A stretch of DNA of 13,687 bases, taken from NCBI GenBank assembly GCA_038227745.1, contig JBBRPS010000198.1, positions 1 to 13,687 on the forward strand, given 5' to 3'. The notes beneath the pieces are model-generated. The model was not told the DNA's origin and did no database searches. It saw only the letters and a program-made list of their open reading frames with translations. The position numbers and the translations under genes were made by a program. Positions 1 through 6,277 of the stretch are shown here, one piece after another (positions within the stretch are counted from its first letter, which is position 1; each line of letters starts with the position of its first letter). Source of the DNA: DASPXY01 sp038227745. GTDB lineage: Bacteria > Planctomycetota > Planctomycetia > Gemmatales > Gemmataceae.

Positions 1-48
1 GGCGGTGAGGGCGGCGGCGAGGAGGAGGCGAGCGTAGCGGCGGGTCAT
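1..48 (-). CDS. N-terminus of an exported protein, cut by the window edge
   Basis: Only the first 16 codons are present, reading MTRRYARLLLAAALTA. This is the basic n-region and start of the hydrophobic core of a Sec-type signal peptide, so the product is probably exported; its function cannot be judged. The ATG at 48 follows a GGAG ribosome site (57-60) with eight bases between. The ATG overlaps the stop of a 37-codon upstream ORF in an ATGA arrangement, which suggests translational coupling. A GC hairpin with a T-run lies just upstream. A start further upstream is unlikely because the frame lacks a better-placed site. Confidence 0.6.
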   Translation of the reverse strand, partial: MTRRYARLLLAAALTA

Positions 49-158
49 GAGTCATTCTCCCCACGAAAAACGGGCCGCGCGGACGGCCCGCGCGCCGAAT
101 TAGCATTATCGGGGGCGAGCGGGGGAAATGCAACGGCGCCGATCATCCAGGCTTTCAT
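45..158 (-). CDS. possible 37-aa leader ORF coupled to the exported-protein gene
   Basis: The ATG at 158 is preceded by AGGAG with a seven-base gap, a good ribosome site. The frame gives MKAWMIGAVAFPPLAPDN followed by a Ser/Arg/Pro-rich tail and ends in a TGA that shares bases with the ATG of the next gene. I do not recognise the peptide. The good ribosome site, the stop/start overlap and the hairpin inside the reading frame argue for a leader peptide or an upstream coupling ORF. Its composition and length are also what a chance frame in GC-rich DNA could give. A candidate promoter inside it (105-133) would make a transcript that lacks this start. Confidence 0.35.
   Translation of the reverse strand: MKAWMIGAVAFPPLAPDNANSARGPSARPVFRGENDS
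66..90 (-). terminator. GC hairpin with T-run (intrinsic terminator or attenuator)
   Basis: Read on the minus strand, CGGGCCG (90-84), a six-base loop, CGGCCCG (77-71) and then TTTTT (70-66) form a typical intrinsic-terminator shape. An alternative perfect seven-base stem, 94-88 with 82-76, shares bases with it, so the two cannot both form. It lies 18 bases before the start of the exported protein, which suits attenuation better than the end of an operon. GC-rich DNA forms chance stems easily; the T-run is the stronger part. Confidence 0.4.
105..133 (-). promoter_or_regulatory. weak sigma70-like promoter for the gene at 48
   Basis: On the minus strand TTGCAT (133-128) is followed by 17 bases and GATAAT (110-105). 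The -10 matches five of six consensus bases and the -35 only three. Transcription would begin near 98, just before the hairpin at 66-90 and the ribosome site of the exported-protein gene. Confidence 0.3.
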
Positions 159-209
159 GGACTGCTCCTGAAATCCGCAGCCGCGGGCAGAGCCGTGGCC
201 TACCATCGC

Positions 210-320
210 CGGCACGGTAGACCTGTAGGGTGGGCAGTGCCCACCGTTCAGCGGACGGTGGGCACTGCCCACCGTTCAGCGGACGGTGGGCAGTGCCCAC
301 CCTACAGGTCTACCGTGCCG
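210..320. repeat. 111-bp inverted repeat with three GTGGGCASTGCCCAC units
   Basis: The outer arms 210-247 and 283-320 are inverted copies matching at 37 of 38 positions. Inside are three near-palindromic 15-mers, GTGGGCASTGCCCAC, at 230-244, 258-272 and 286-300. They are spaced exactly 28 bases apart by an identical 13-base linker, CGTTCAGCGGACG. It starts six bases after the stop of the Lys-rich secreted protein gene. It has no coding content and resembles the dispersed intergenic palindromes I associate with Gemmataceae. It could form a very stable 3' hairpin in the transcript. Confidence 0.85.
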
Positions 321-325
321 AGATA

Positions 326-742
326 CTACTTCTTCTCCTCGGTGCCCTTCAGCATCTCGATGCGGACGACGCGCGGCCGCTCCTCGAACTCCCACTCCAG
401 GCGCACCCGGCTGCCCTCCTTCAGCCCGCCGATCGCCTTGAGCGTCTTCTTGTCGAAGCCGCCGCCCTGCGCCGGGGCGCCGCCGACCCAGCGCGGCACG
501 TAACGGCGCGCCTTCTCCTCGCCGTCCGCCTTCACCTCGACGAAGTTCGGGCCTCTCTTCGTCAGTGTGCCGACCACCCCGCCGGAGCGCTTCTTTTTCT
601 CCTCCTTCTTCTCGTCCTTCGCCTCCTTCTTGTCGCCCGGGGCGCCGAGGACGGCGTGTCCCGGGTCCCCGGCGCTGACCCAGATCCCGGCGAGCAAGGC
701 CCCCGCGATCAGAAAACGTGCGACGATTCGGCCGTGCAGCAT
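326..742 (-). CDS. small secreted Lys/Glu-rich protein, planctomycete type
   Basis: The 138-residue product starts with a clear signal peptide (about residues 1-25: MLHGRIVARFLIAGALLAGI...). A charged low-complexity stretch of Lys and Glu follows (about 37-51), then a compact C-terminal domain with GGVVGTLTKRGPNFVEVKA and a repeated VRLEWEFEERPRVVRIEML-like strand pattern. That domain is plausibly an all-beta fold, which is inference. The product is probably exported. The ATG at 742 has GGGAGG about eight bases upstream. It begins 16 bases after the stop of the dehydrogenase gene, so the two are likely co-transcribed. I believe similar short proteins are common in planctomycetes but know of no assigned function. 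Confidence 0.75.
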   Translation of the reverse strand: MLHGRIVARFLIAGALLAGIWVSAGDPGHAVLGAPGDKKEAKDEKKEEKKKRSGGVVGTLTKRGPNFVEVKADGEEKARRYVPRWVGGAPAQGGGFDKKTLKAIGGLKEGSRVRLEWEFEERPRVVRIEMLKGTEEKK

Positions 743-758
743 CGTTCAACCTCCCTCG

Positions 759-1766
759 TTAACACCAGCGTTTCTTGTCCACCACGTTGCGCAGTGGCTG
801 CCCCGCCACGAAGCGGCGCAGGTTGTCCAGGAGCGTCTCCAGGTGCCGCTCCGGCACGCGCGGCGAGGCCGCGGCGCAGTGCGGCGTAATGATGACATTC
901 TCCATCCCCCACAGGGGATGAGCCGCGGGTAATGGCTCGACCTCGAAGACATCCAGGCCGGCCCCGCCGATCTCCCCGGCCTGCAGCGCCGCCGTCAGGT
1001 CGGCCAGGTCCACGATGACGCCGCGGCCGACGTTGATCAGGTACGCCGTGCGCTTCATCTGCCGCAGGCGCTCGCGGTTCATGAGTTTGTACGTCGCCGG
1101 CGTGTGCGGCGCCGCGATCACCACAAAGTCGCTCGCCCCGAGCAACTCCCCCAGGCCATCGGGGCGCAGCAGCGTTACGCCGTCCGGGGCGCTCGCGGCC
1201 ACGGGGTCCACCGCCAGCACGCGCATGCCGAACGCCAGGCCGCGCCGCGCCGTCTCGCCGCCGATGCCGCCCAGGCCGATGACGCCGAGCGTGCAGTCGG
1301 CGAGCGTCCTGGCGGCGCGGTCGGAGGGGTGGACCTCGCCCGGCCCGCCGTAGCCCGGCAACTCATTCGCCTCCCGGCCGAGCATGTGCCAGACGCGCCG
1401 CTCCTGCTGGCGGAGGTAGACGTGGAAATTCTTCGCGAAGCACAGGATGAACGCGAAGACGTGGTCGGCGATCACGTCGCTGAAGATGCCGCGCATGTTC
1501 GTCACCACGACCGGCGACTCGACCAGCGCAGGGTGGAGGTACTTCTCCATGCTCGCGGTCGGCGACTGGGCCCAGCGCAGTTGCTTCGCGGCGGCGAGCA
1601 GCGGCGGCGTCAGGTAGCCGAACAGGGCGTCGGCGTCGGCGATCTCGGCGACGGCGTGCGCCTCGTCCAGGGCCTGCACCACGGCCATCGGCGCCGCCGC
1701 GGCGCGGATGCGGACGAGGCGTTCGTCGGAGACGGGCGGGTGGATCAGGAACTTCATAACGGTCAT
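759..1766 (-). CDS. D-2-hydroxyacid dehydrogenase (NAD-dependent)
   Basis: This 335-residue cytoplasmic oxidoreductase would interconvert a 2-keto acid and a D-2-hydroxy acid using NAD(H). The Rossmann signature G164-L-G166-G-I-G169 is intact. Asp187 at the end of the next strand favours NAD over NADP. The catalytic set of the family is present: Arg248 in INVGRG, Glu277 in FEVEPLP and His296 in TPHCAA. The length fits the family, and the N-terminal half forms the split substrate domain. The exact substrate cannot be told; glyoxylate/hydroxypyruvate reductase-like or phosphoglycerate dehydrogenase-like roles are both open. The ATG at 1766 is chosen over the ATG at 1757 because GGGGAGAAG sits just upstream of it. 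That site is partly inside a ten-base-pair hairpin (1775-1800). Confidence 0.92.
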   Translation of the reverse strand: MTVMKFLIHPPVSDERLVRIRAAAAPMAVVQALDEAHAVAEIADADALFGYLTPPLLAAAKQLRWAQSPTASMEKYLHPALVESPVVVTNMRGIFSDVIADHVFAFILCFAKNFHVYLRQQERRVWHMLGREANELPGYGGPGEVHPSDRAARTLADCTLGVIGLGGIGGETARRGLAFGMRVLAVDPVAASAPDGVTLLRPDGLGELLGASDFVVIAAPHTPATYKLMNRERLRQMKRTAYLINVGRGVIVDLADLTAALQAGEIGGAGLDVFEVEPLPAAHPLWGMENVIITPHCAAASPRVPERHLETLLDNLRRFVAGQPLRNVVDKKRWC

Positions 1767-1774
1767 GTCTTCTC

Positions 1775-1800
1775 CCCTCTCCCCAGCAGCGGGGAGAGGG
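1775..1800 (-). promoter_or_regulatory. 5'-UTR hairpin overlapping the dehydrogenase ribosome site
   Basis: CCCTCTCCCC (1775-1784) and GGGGAGAGGG (1791-1800) are perfect inverted copies around AGCAGC. In the dehydrogenase mRNA the 3' arm carries part of the purine-rich ribosome site, nine bases before the ATG. It may hide the site, or it may be just a copy of a dispersed repeat. No T-run follows. Confidence 0.5.
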
Positions 1801-1843
1801 AAGCAATGCGGTCGGGTGGTTCCAAAGCGTCACGTTCCCCCGT

Positions 1844-1873
1844 ACTATATGCCAAAGCGGGGGCGAACGACAA
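1844..1873 (-). promoter_or_regulatory. sigma70-like promoter for the dehydrogenase gene
   Basis: On the minus strand TTGTCG (1873-1868) is followed by 18 bases and TATAGT (1849-1844). These match four and five of six consensus bases. It lies in the divergent gap between the dehydrogenase and the cyclase and would give a leader of roughly 70 bases containing the 1775-1800 hairpin. Confidence 0.4.
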
Positions 1874-1923
1874 ACCCGCCGCCCGGGGCCGCCCGGCGGG
1901 CGGCCGCGCGGGGCAAACCACGT

Positions 1924-3570
1924 ATGCCGTCTCTGGTATCTCCGCAAGCCGACGCCGCGCCTCCTGACCCGGCGCCCCCCTGGGCCCGGCCGCTGTACGC
2001 TTGCGCGCGCCGCTGCCCCTTCCTGTCCCTGTTCCTGCTGGTGATTCTGTCCAACGCCGCCGGCAGCGTCTTCAACATCCTCTACAACCACCAGCTCATC
2101 GTCGGCCGCTACCTCGACGACGCCCAGCGCGCCGCCTTCTCGGGCGTCGCCCTGCCCCTGTACAACCTCCTGGCCTACCCGATCTGCCTGAGCGTGATGC
2201 TCTCCCTGGTCTGGCCGCTCCTGCGGTGCCGGCGCGAATTGCTCGCCGGCGCGACGGTGCCCCCCGGGCGGCTCGAAGCGTGTCGGCGGCGGCTCATCAA
2301 CCTCACCTTCTGGACCGTCCTCGTCAACTTCCTCGGCTGGATCCCGGGCGCGGTCTTCTTCCCGCTGCTGATCTGCTGGCGCGGCGGCGACCACAACGCG
2401 GCGGCCGTCTGGGGCCAGTTCGCGGTGTCGTTCCTCGTCTCGGCAGTCCTGACCACGACGCAGACCTTCGTCGTCCTCGAAACCTTCCTGATCGCGGTCC
2501 TCTACCCCGACTTCTTCCGCGACGCCCGGCCGGCCGACGTCCAGGGCGCCATCCGCATCCCATTCCGCGTACGCCTGCTGCTCCTCTGGGGAGCGGTCGC
2601 GCTGATGCCGCTGGTCGCCCTGCTGGCCGTGGCCCTCAACTTCGGCCAGGTCGGCCACGACGCCGACGTGCTCAAGGCCCTGGCCTGGGGCGTGGCCGTC
2701 GTCGGCACGGTCTCCGGCGGCGTGATCTTCTGGTTCGTCGGCCGGGACGTGCTCGGCTGGATCGACCGGCACGCGGCGGCCACGAAGCAGATCGCCCAGG
2801 GCGACCTGGACGTCCAGATCGTCGAGCGCCGCCCCGACGAGTGGGGGCGGTTGACGGACCGCTTCAACGACATGGCGGCGGCGCTGCGGCGGGCGCGCGA
2901 CGAGCACGAGACGTTCGGCCAGAACGTCAGCCCGCGCGTCCGCGACGCCATCGTCGAGCGCTACCCCGGCCTGGGCGGCGAGGTGAAGGAGGTCACCGTG
3001 CTGTTCGCGGACATCCGCGGCTTCACGCGGCGCAGCAGCGGCGAGCCGCCCGAGCGCGTGGTGGCACTGCTCAATCGCTTCCTGAGCCTGGCCGTCCGGG
3101 CGGTCGAGAACTGGGGCGGCGAGGTGAACAAGTTCCTCGGTGACGGCCTCATGGCGCTGTTCAACGCCGAACCGCCCTGCCCGGACCACGCCGACCGGGC
3201 CGTCGTGTGCGCCCTGGAGCTGCTGGCGCGCCTGGAGGGCCTGAACGGCGAACTGGCGGAGCAGCGGCAGGAGGGACTGAAGATTGGCATCGGCATCCAC
3301 ACCGGGCCGGCGCTGGTCGGCTGCGTCGGCGCGAGCATCCCGCTCGGCGACGGCCGCGAACGGCTGCGCCGCGAGTTTACCGCCATCGGCGAGACGGTGA
3401 ACCTGTGCCAGCGCCTGGAGCAATTGACGAAAACGCACGGCGGCCCGATCCTGCTGAGTGAGCGGACGCGCTGCCTCCTGACGGCGCCGGTGCCGCTGAC
3501 GCCGCTCGGGCCGGTGGCCATCCCGGGCTGCGACGACACCCTGGTCGTCTACCGCGTCGGGGCCGGGTAG
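1924..3570 (+). CDS. membrane class III adenylate cyclase, 6TM-HAMP-cyclase
   Basis: The 548-residue protein would make cAMP from ATP at the inner membrane. Six hydrophobic segments can be seen (about 32-54, 75-100, 124-151, 162-195, 216-240, 251-275). A HAMP linker follows (about 276-330, with QIAQGDLDVQI and DEWGRLTDRFNDM), then a class III cyclase domain (about 357-515). Both metal-binding aspartates (Asp363 in FADIRGFT, Asp407 in KFLGDG), the purine-contacting Lys403 and Thr486, and the transition-state Asn493 and Arg497 are present. The Lys/Thr pair is typical of class IIIb, the bicarbonate-responsive type. This order resembles mycobacterial Rv1318c/Rv3645-type cyclases. The ATG at 1924 is chosen because longer frames run back into the divergent dehydrogenase gene; no strong ribosome site marks it, so the start is uncertain. 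A role as a guanylate cyclase is less likely. Confidence 0.9.
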   Translation: MPSLVSPQADAAPPDPAPPWARPLYACARRCPFLSLFLLVILSNAAGSVFNILYNHQLIVGRYLDDAQRAAFSGVALPLYNLLAYPICLSVMLSLVWPLLRCRRELLAGATVPPGRLEACRRRLINLTFWTVLVNFLGWIPGAVFFPLLICWRGGDHNAAAVWGQFAVSFLVSAVLTTTQTFVVLETFLIAVLYPDFFRDARPADVQGAIRIPFRVRLLLLWGAVALMPLVALLAVALNFGQVGHDADVLKALAWGVAVVGTVSGGVIFWFVGRDVLGWIDRHAAATKQIAQGDLDVQIVERRPDEWGRLTDRFNDMAAALRRARDEHETFGQNVSPRVRDAIVERYPGLGGEVKEVTVLFADIRGFTRRSSGEPPERVVALLNRFLSLAVRAVENWGGEVNKFLGDGLMALFNAEPPCPDHADRAVVCALELLARLEGLNGELAEQRQEGLKIGIGIHTGPALVGCVGASIPLGDGRERLRREFTAIGETVNLCQRLEQLTKTHGGPILLSERTRCLLTAPVPLTPLGPVAIPGCDDTLVVYRVGAG

Positions 3571-3578
3571 AATAACAT

Positions 3579-3703
3579 CTCGTTCCCACGCTCCGCGTGG
3601 GAATGCCGCGCCGGACGCTCTGCGTCAAGAATACGTGGAGACGTCGGCACTGCCTTGACGCAGAGCGTCTGTGGCGCATTCCCACGCGGAGCGTGGGAAC
3701 GAG
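3579..3703. repeat. 125-bp nested inverted repeat
   Basis: The outer arms 3579-3606 and 3676-3703 are perfect 28-base inverted copies, and each arm is itself nearly palindromic around TTCCCACGC and GCGTGGGAA. A second inner pair, 3613-3629 and 3654-3670, matches at 16 of 17 positions around GACGCTCTGCGTCAAG. The element starts eight bases after the cyclase stop and ends nine bases before the mtaB start. Its last bases supply part of the GAGGG ribosome site of mtaB. No transposase is present; it behaves like a MITE or REP-type repeat. Confidence 0.85.
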
Positions 3704-3712
3704 GGAAAGAAG

Positions 3713-5071
3713 ATGACCCCGACCCGCACCTGCCGCCTGGTGACCCTCGGCTGCAAGGTCAACCAGTACGAGACCCAGTATGTCAAGGAAGCCCTTGAGG
3801 CCGGCGGCTATCGCGAGGCCGTCGATGGCGAGCCGGCCGACCTGTGCGTCGTCAACACCTGCACCGTCACGATGGAGGGCGACGCCAAGAGCCGCCAGCT
3901 CGTCCGCCGCCTGCACCACGCCAACCCCGGCGCCGCCATCGTCGTCATGGGCTGCTACGCCACGCGCGCCCCCGACGAGGTCGCCCGCCTGCCCGGCGTC
4001 ACCCGCGTCGTCACCGACAAGGAGCGCCTTGCCGAGGAACTGCGTCCGTTTGGGGTGCCGAGCATGCCGCGCGGCATCACGCGCTTCGACGGCCACCAGC
4101 GCGCCTTCGTCAAGGTGCAGGACGGCTGCCTGCTCAACTGCACGTTCTGCATCATCCCCAGTGTCCGCCCCGTGCCGCGCAGCCGCGACCCCGGCGAGGT
4201 CGCCGACGAGGTCGCCCGGCTCGTCGAGGGCGGCTGCCGCGAGGTCGTGCTGACGGGCATCCACCTCGGCCATTACGGCATCGACCTGAGCCGCGGCCGG
4301 CCGAAGGAGGCGTGGTGCCGCCTGCCGCACCTGCTGGAGCGCCTGGGCCGGCTGCCCGGGGAGTTCCGCATCCGCCTGAGCAGCCTCGAGGCGGCCGAGG
4401 TGCGCGACGACCTGGTCGCCGCCCTGCTCCGCGTCCCCCGCGTCGTGCCGCACCTGCACCTGTGCCTGCAGAGCGGCTCCGACCGGGTGCTGGCGCGCAT
4501 GAAGCGGCGCTACCGCACCGCGGGTTTCCTCGAACGTTGCCGCCGCCTCACGGAGGCGTTCGACCGACCGGCGCTGACCACGGACGTGATCGTCGGCTTC
4601 CCCGGCGAGACGGACGAGGACTTCGAGGCGACCTGCCGCGTCGCGCGCGCAGCGGGCTTTTCGCGCATCCACGTCTTCTCGTACAGCCCGCGCCGGGGCA
4701 CGCCCGCCGCCGACTACCCCGACCGCGTCCCTCCCGCCGTCATCGCCGACCGCCGCGAACGCCTGCGCCTGCTGGAGCGCGAGCTGGCCGACGCCTATCA
4801 CCGCAGCCTGGTCGGCCGGCGCCTGGAGGTGCTGGTCGAGGGGGCCGACCCGGGGCGGCCGGGGTACGCGCGCGGCACGGCCTGCCGTTACGCCCGGGTC
4901 TCGTTCGAGGGGCACGCGCCGGCCCTGGTGCGCCGTCTCGTCCCCGTCCGCGCGACCGCCGTGGCCGACGGCATTCTCCTCGCGCAGCCCGAACCGGAGG
5001 CGGGGCTGCCCCCGCCCCCCACGGCGGCAGTGGGGGCGCCCCGCCGCCTGCCCTTGCCCCAGATCGGGTGA
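3713..5071 (+). CDS. mtaB: tRNA t6A37 methylthiotransferase (radical SAM)
   Basis: MtaB adds a methylthio group to N6-threonylcarbamoyladenosine at position 37 of ANN-decoding tRNAs. The 452-residue product has the full family layout. The N-terminal domain carries the three cysteines of the auxiliary iron-sulfur cluster: Cys14 in TLGCKVNQYE, Cys50 in NTCTVT and Cys81 in MGCYA. The radical SAM CxxxCxxC motif is Cys139, Cys143 and Cys146. Typical later motifs LHLCLQSGSDRVL and DVIVGFPGETDEDF follow, and a short C-terminal TRAM-like region ends in a Pro-rich tail. The TLGCKVNQYE and NTCTVT forms favour MtaB over MiaB and RimO. The start at 3713 has GAGGG seven bases upstream, contributed in part by the preceding repeat. 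Confidence 0.93.
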   Translation: MTPTRTCRLVTLGCKVNQYETQYVKEALEAGGYREAVDGEPADLCVVNTCTVTMEGDAKSRQLVRRLHHANPGAAIVVMGCYATRAPDEVARLPGVTRVVTDKERLAEELRPFGVPSMPRGITRFDGHQRAFVKVQDGCLLNCTFCIIPSVRPVPRSRDPGEVADEVARLVEGGCREVVLTGIHLGHYGIDLSRGRPKEAWCRLPHLLERLGRLPGEFRIRLSSLEAAEVRDDLVAALLRVPRVVPHLHLCLQSGSDRVLARMKRRYRTAGFLERCRRLTEAFDRPALTTDVIVGFPGETDEDFEATCRVARAAGFSRIHVFSYSPRRGTPAADYPDRVPPAVIADRRERLRLLERELADAYHRSLVGRRLEVLVEGADPGRPGYARGTACRYARVSFEGHAPALVRRLVPVRATAVADGILLAQPEPEAGLPPPPTAAVGAPRRLPLPQIG

Positions 5072-5114
5072 CCCCGGCCGCGGCAAAGTGGCCGGACCAG
5101 CGGCCGGATCCGCC

Positions 5115-5142
5115 TTGGCCTTCCGTGCGGGCATGGTAGACT
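5115..5142 (+). promoter_or_regulatory. sigma70-like promoter upstream of the STAS gene
   Basis: TTGGCC (5115-5120), a 16-base spacer and TAGACT (5137-5142) match four of six bases at each box. They lie about 85 bases before the STAS start, in a gap following mtaB. The -10 is inside the palindrome at 5132-5151. Confidence 0.35.
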
Positions 5143-5151
5143 ATTACCATG
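5132..5151. promoter_or_regulatory. 20-bp palindrome, possible operator
   Basis: CATGGTA (5132-5138) and TACCATG (5145-5151) are perfect inverted copies around GACTAT. The palindrome covers the proposed -10 box of the STAS gene, where a dimeric repressor could block RNA polymerase. It could also be a small RNA hairpin. No regulator gene is adjacent. Confidence 0.4.
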
Positions 5152-5227
5152 ACGGCGTGAGAGCTCACGGGGCCGCCTCCCCGGGCCTCCGTGTCGTGTA
5201 GACCGCCCAACCAAGAAGGAACGCTGC

Positions 5228-5593
5228 ATGGACCGCCCGTATCGCCACATCGACGTCGAGACCGCGGGGGACGTCCACTGCGTCAAGCTCCGCGAGACGA
5301 AGCTGGACGAGAATGCGCTCTACGAACTGACCGACGAGTTGGGTGCCCTGGTCGGCGAGGACGGCTGCTCGAAGGTGGTCCTGACCCTGGGGCCGGAGGA
5401 GCCGCAGTTCCTCTACAGCGTGTTTCTGGCGAAGTTGGTCACGCTGCAGCGGCGCCTGCGCGCCAAGGGCGGGGCGCTCAAGCTGGCCGACGTCGCCGCC
5501 GACACGGTGCGGATCTTCGACGCCTGCCGGCTGACGCCGCTGTTCGACTTCCAGCCCGACCGCGCCGCCGCCCTCGCCTCCTTCTCGAAGTGA
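5228..5593 (+). CDS. STAS-domain protein, anti-sigma-factor-antagonist-like
   Basis: The 121-residue soluble protein has the length and strand/helix rhythm of a single STAS domain: KVVLTLGPEEPQFLYSVFLA, then RLRAKGGALKLADV and IFDACRLTPLFDF. Single-domain STAS proteins bind anti-sigma kinases of the SpoIIAB/RsbW type and are switched by phosphorylation of a Ser in the loop after the third strand. Ser64 is at about the right place, but the usual Asp before it is Tyr63, so phospho-control is uncertain. The ATG at 5228 has AAGGA seven bases upstream. No kinase, phosphatase or sigma factor gene is nearby. The STAS call rests on pattern only. Confidence 0.7.
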   Translation: MDRPYRHIDVETAGDVHCVKLRETKLDENALYELTDELGALVGEDGCSKVVLTLGPEEPQFLYSVFLAKLVTLQRRLRAKGGALKLADVAADTVRIFDACRLTPLFDFQPDRAAALASFSK

Positions 5594-5669
5594 TCCGCGA
5601 ACCGCTCCAGGGAAGTCACCGGCCGGACGCGGCCCTGCGCCTGCTCGAGATGACACACTCCGCGAGGGA

Positions 5670-6209
5670 TCAACCCGTTTCCGGGAAGGTCGGGACGAGG
5701 ACGGGGGGCGGTTCCGGCCACCCCGACCGGCAGATCGCTTCCGCAAGGGCAATCAGCACATCGCACCGGAACCCGAGAAACCGATCGCCAGCCATCCCCA
5801 GCGAGCGGGCCGCCTCCCTCCAGAGTTCCGCCGCGCGGCACGAGTGGGACGCCACCCCCTGCGGCTTGCCCTCCCGGTGCTTCACGCCGGCGGCAGCCAG
5901 TTTGATCAGGCCCTTGAGGAAGTCCGCGACGGTCCCGCGCCGCCCGCAGGCGAGCCACAGACTCTCGAACTCGACGTGACTCTCCCAGTAATAGCGCCCA
6001 TTGAAGAGATCGATTCCGTACAGGTACGGCTTGCTCGCCTGCCACCGCTCGGGATCCAGCGGGGACGGCGCGGCGGGAGGGGTGCCGAAGCTGTGCCCCG
6101 CCGGGTCGGAAACCGGGTGAGGGGCGCGACCCGGGATGAAGGCGTACGGCGGGAACGGCTTGTCAGGGACGAGTCGAACAACCGTGCGCGTTTCCTCGGA
6201 AGGCGTCAT
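5670..6209 (-). CDS. DUF309-like protein
   Basis: The 179-residue soluble protein carries the DUF309 signature in residues 64-89: LFNGRYYWESHVEFESLW, with Trp75, Glu76, His78, Glu80 and Trp85. A second conserved helix, FLKGLIKLAAAGVKHREG (98-115), follows. DUF309 proteins are small all-helical proteins of unknown function. The N-terminus PPYAFIPGRAPHPVSDPAGH is, as I remember, usual for planctomycete members. The ATG at 6209 is chosen over longer frames because AGGAGG lies eight bases upstream and the longer frames run into the next gene. It follows the cysteine-motif gene by 68 bases on the same strand, so the two may be co-transcribed. It converges on the STAS gene without an obvious terminator. 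Confidence 0.8.
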   Translation of the reverse strand: MTPSEETRTVVRLVPDKPFPPYAFIPGRAPHPVSDPAGHSFGTPPAAPSPLDPERWQASKPYLYGIDLFNGRYYWESHVEFESLWLACGRRGTVADFLKGLIKLAAAGVKHREGKPQGVASHSCRAAELWREAARSLGMAGDRFLGFRCDVLIALAEAICRSGWPEPPPVLVPTFPETG

Positions 6210-6277
6210 CGCTTCACACCTCCTGGGCGTTCGCGGTCGGTCGGACTCATGGGTCCCCACTTTCCTCGGCGAAGGAA

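Noticed and set aside
230..300. CRISPR-like array with a 28-base period
   Set aside because: The intervening 13-base segments are identical, not unique spacers, and the whole block is an inverted repeat. No cas gene is present.
1708..1923. A longer start for the cyclase at 1708 or 1849
   Set aside because: The 1708 start lies inside the divergent dehydrogenase gene. The extra residues are not membrane- or domain-like, and neither start has a ribosome site.
1363..3438. A 691-codon minus-strand open frame opposite the cyclase
   Set aside because: It is the mirror of the cyclase gene in very GC-rich DNA. It is a low-complexity mix of Arg, Gly, Ala and charged residues with no domain, while the opposite strand has a complete cyclase with all catalytic residues.
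3579..3703. Insertion sequence
   Set aside because: There are inverted ends but only 125 bases, no transposase, and no convincing target duplication flanking it.
3377..5134. A 585-codon minus-strand open frame across mtaB
   Set aside because: It spans the repeat and the mirror of mtaB, and its composition is typical of antisense frames in GC-rich DNA.
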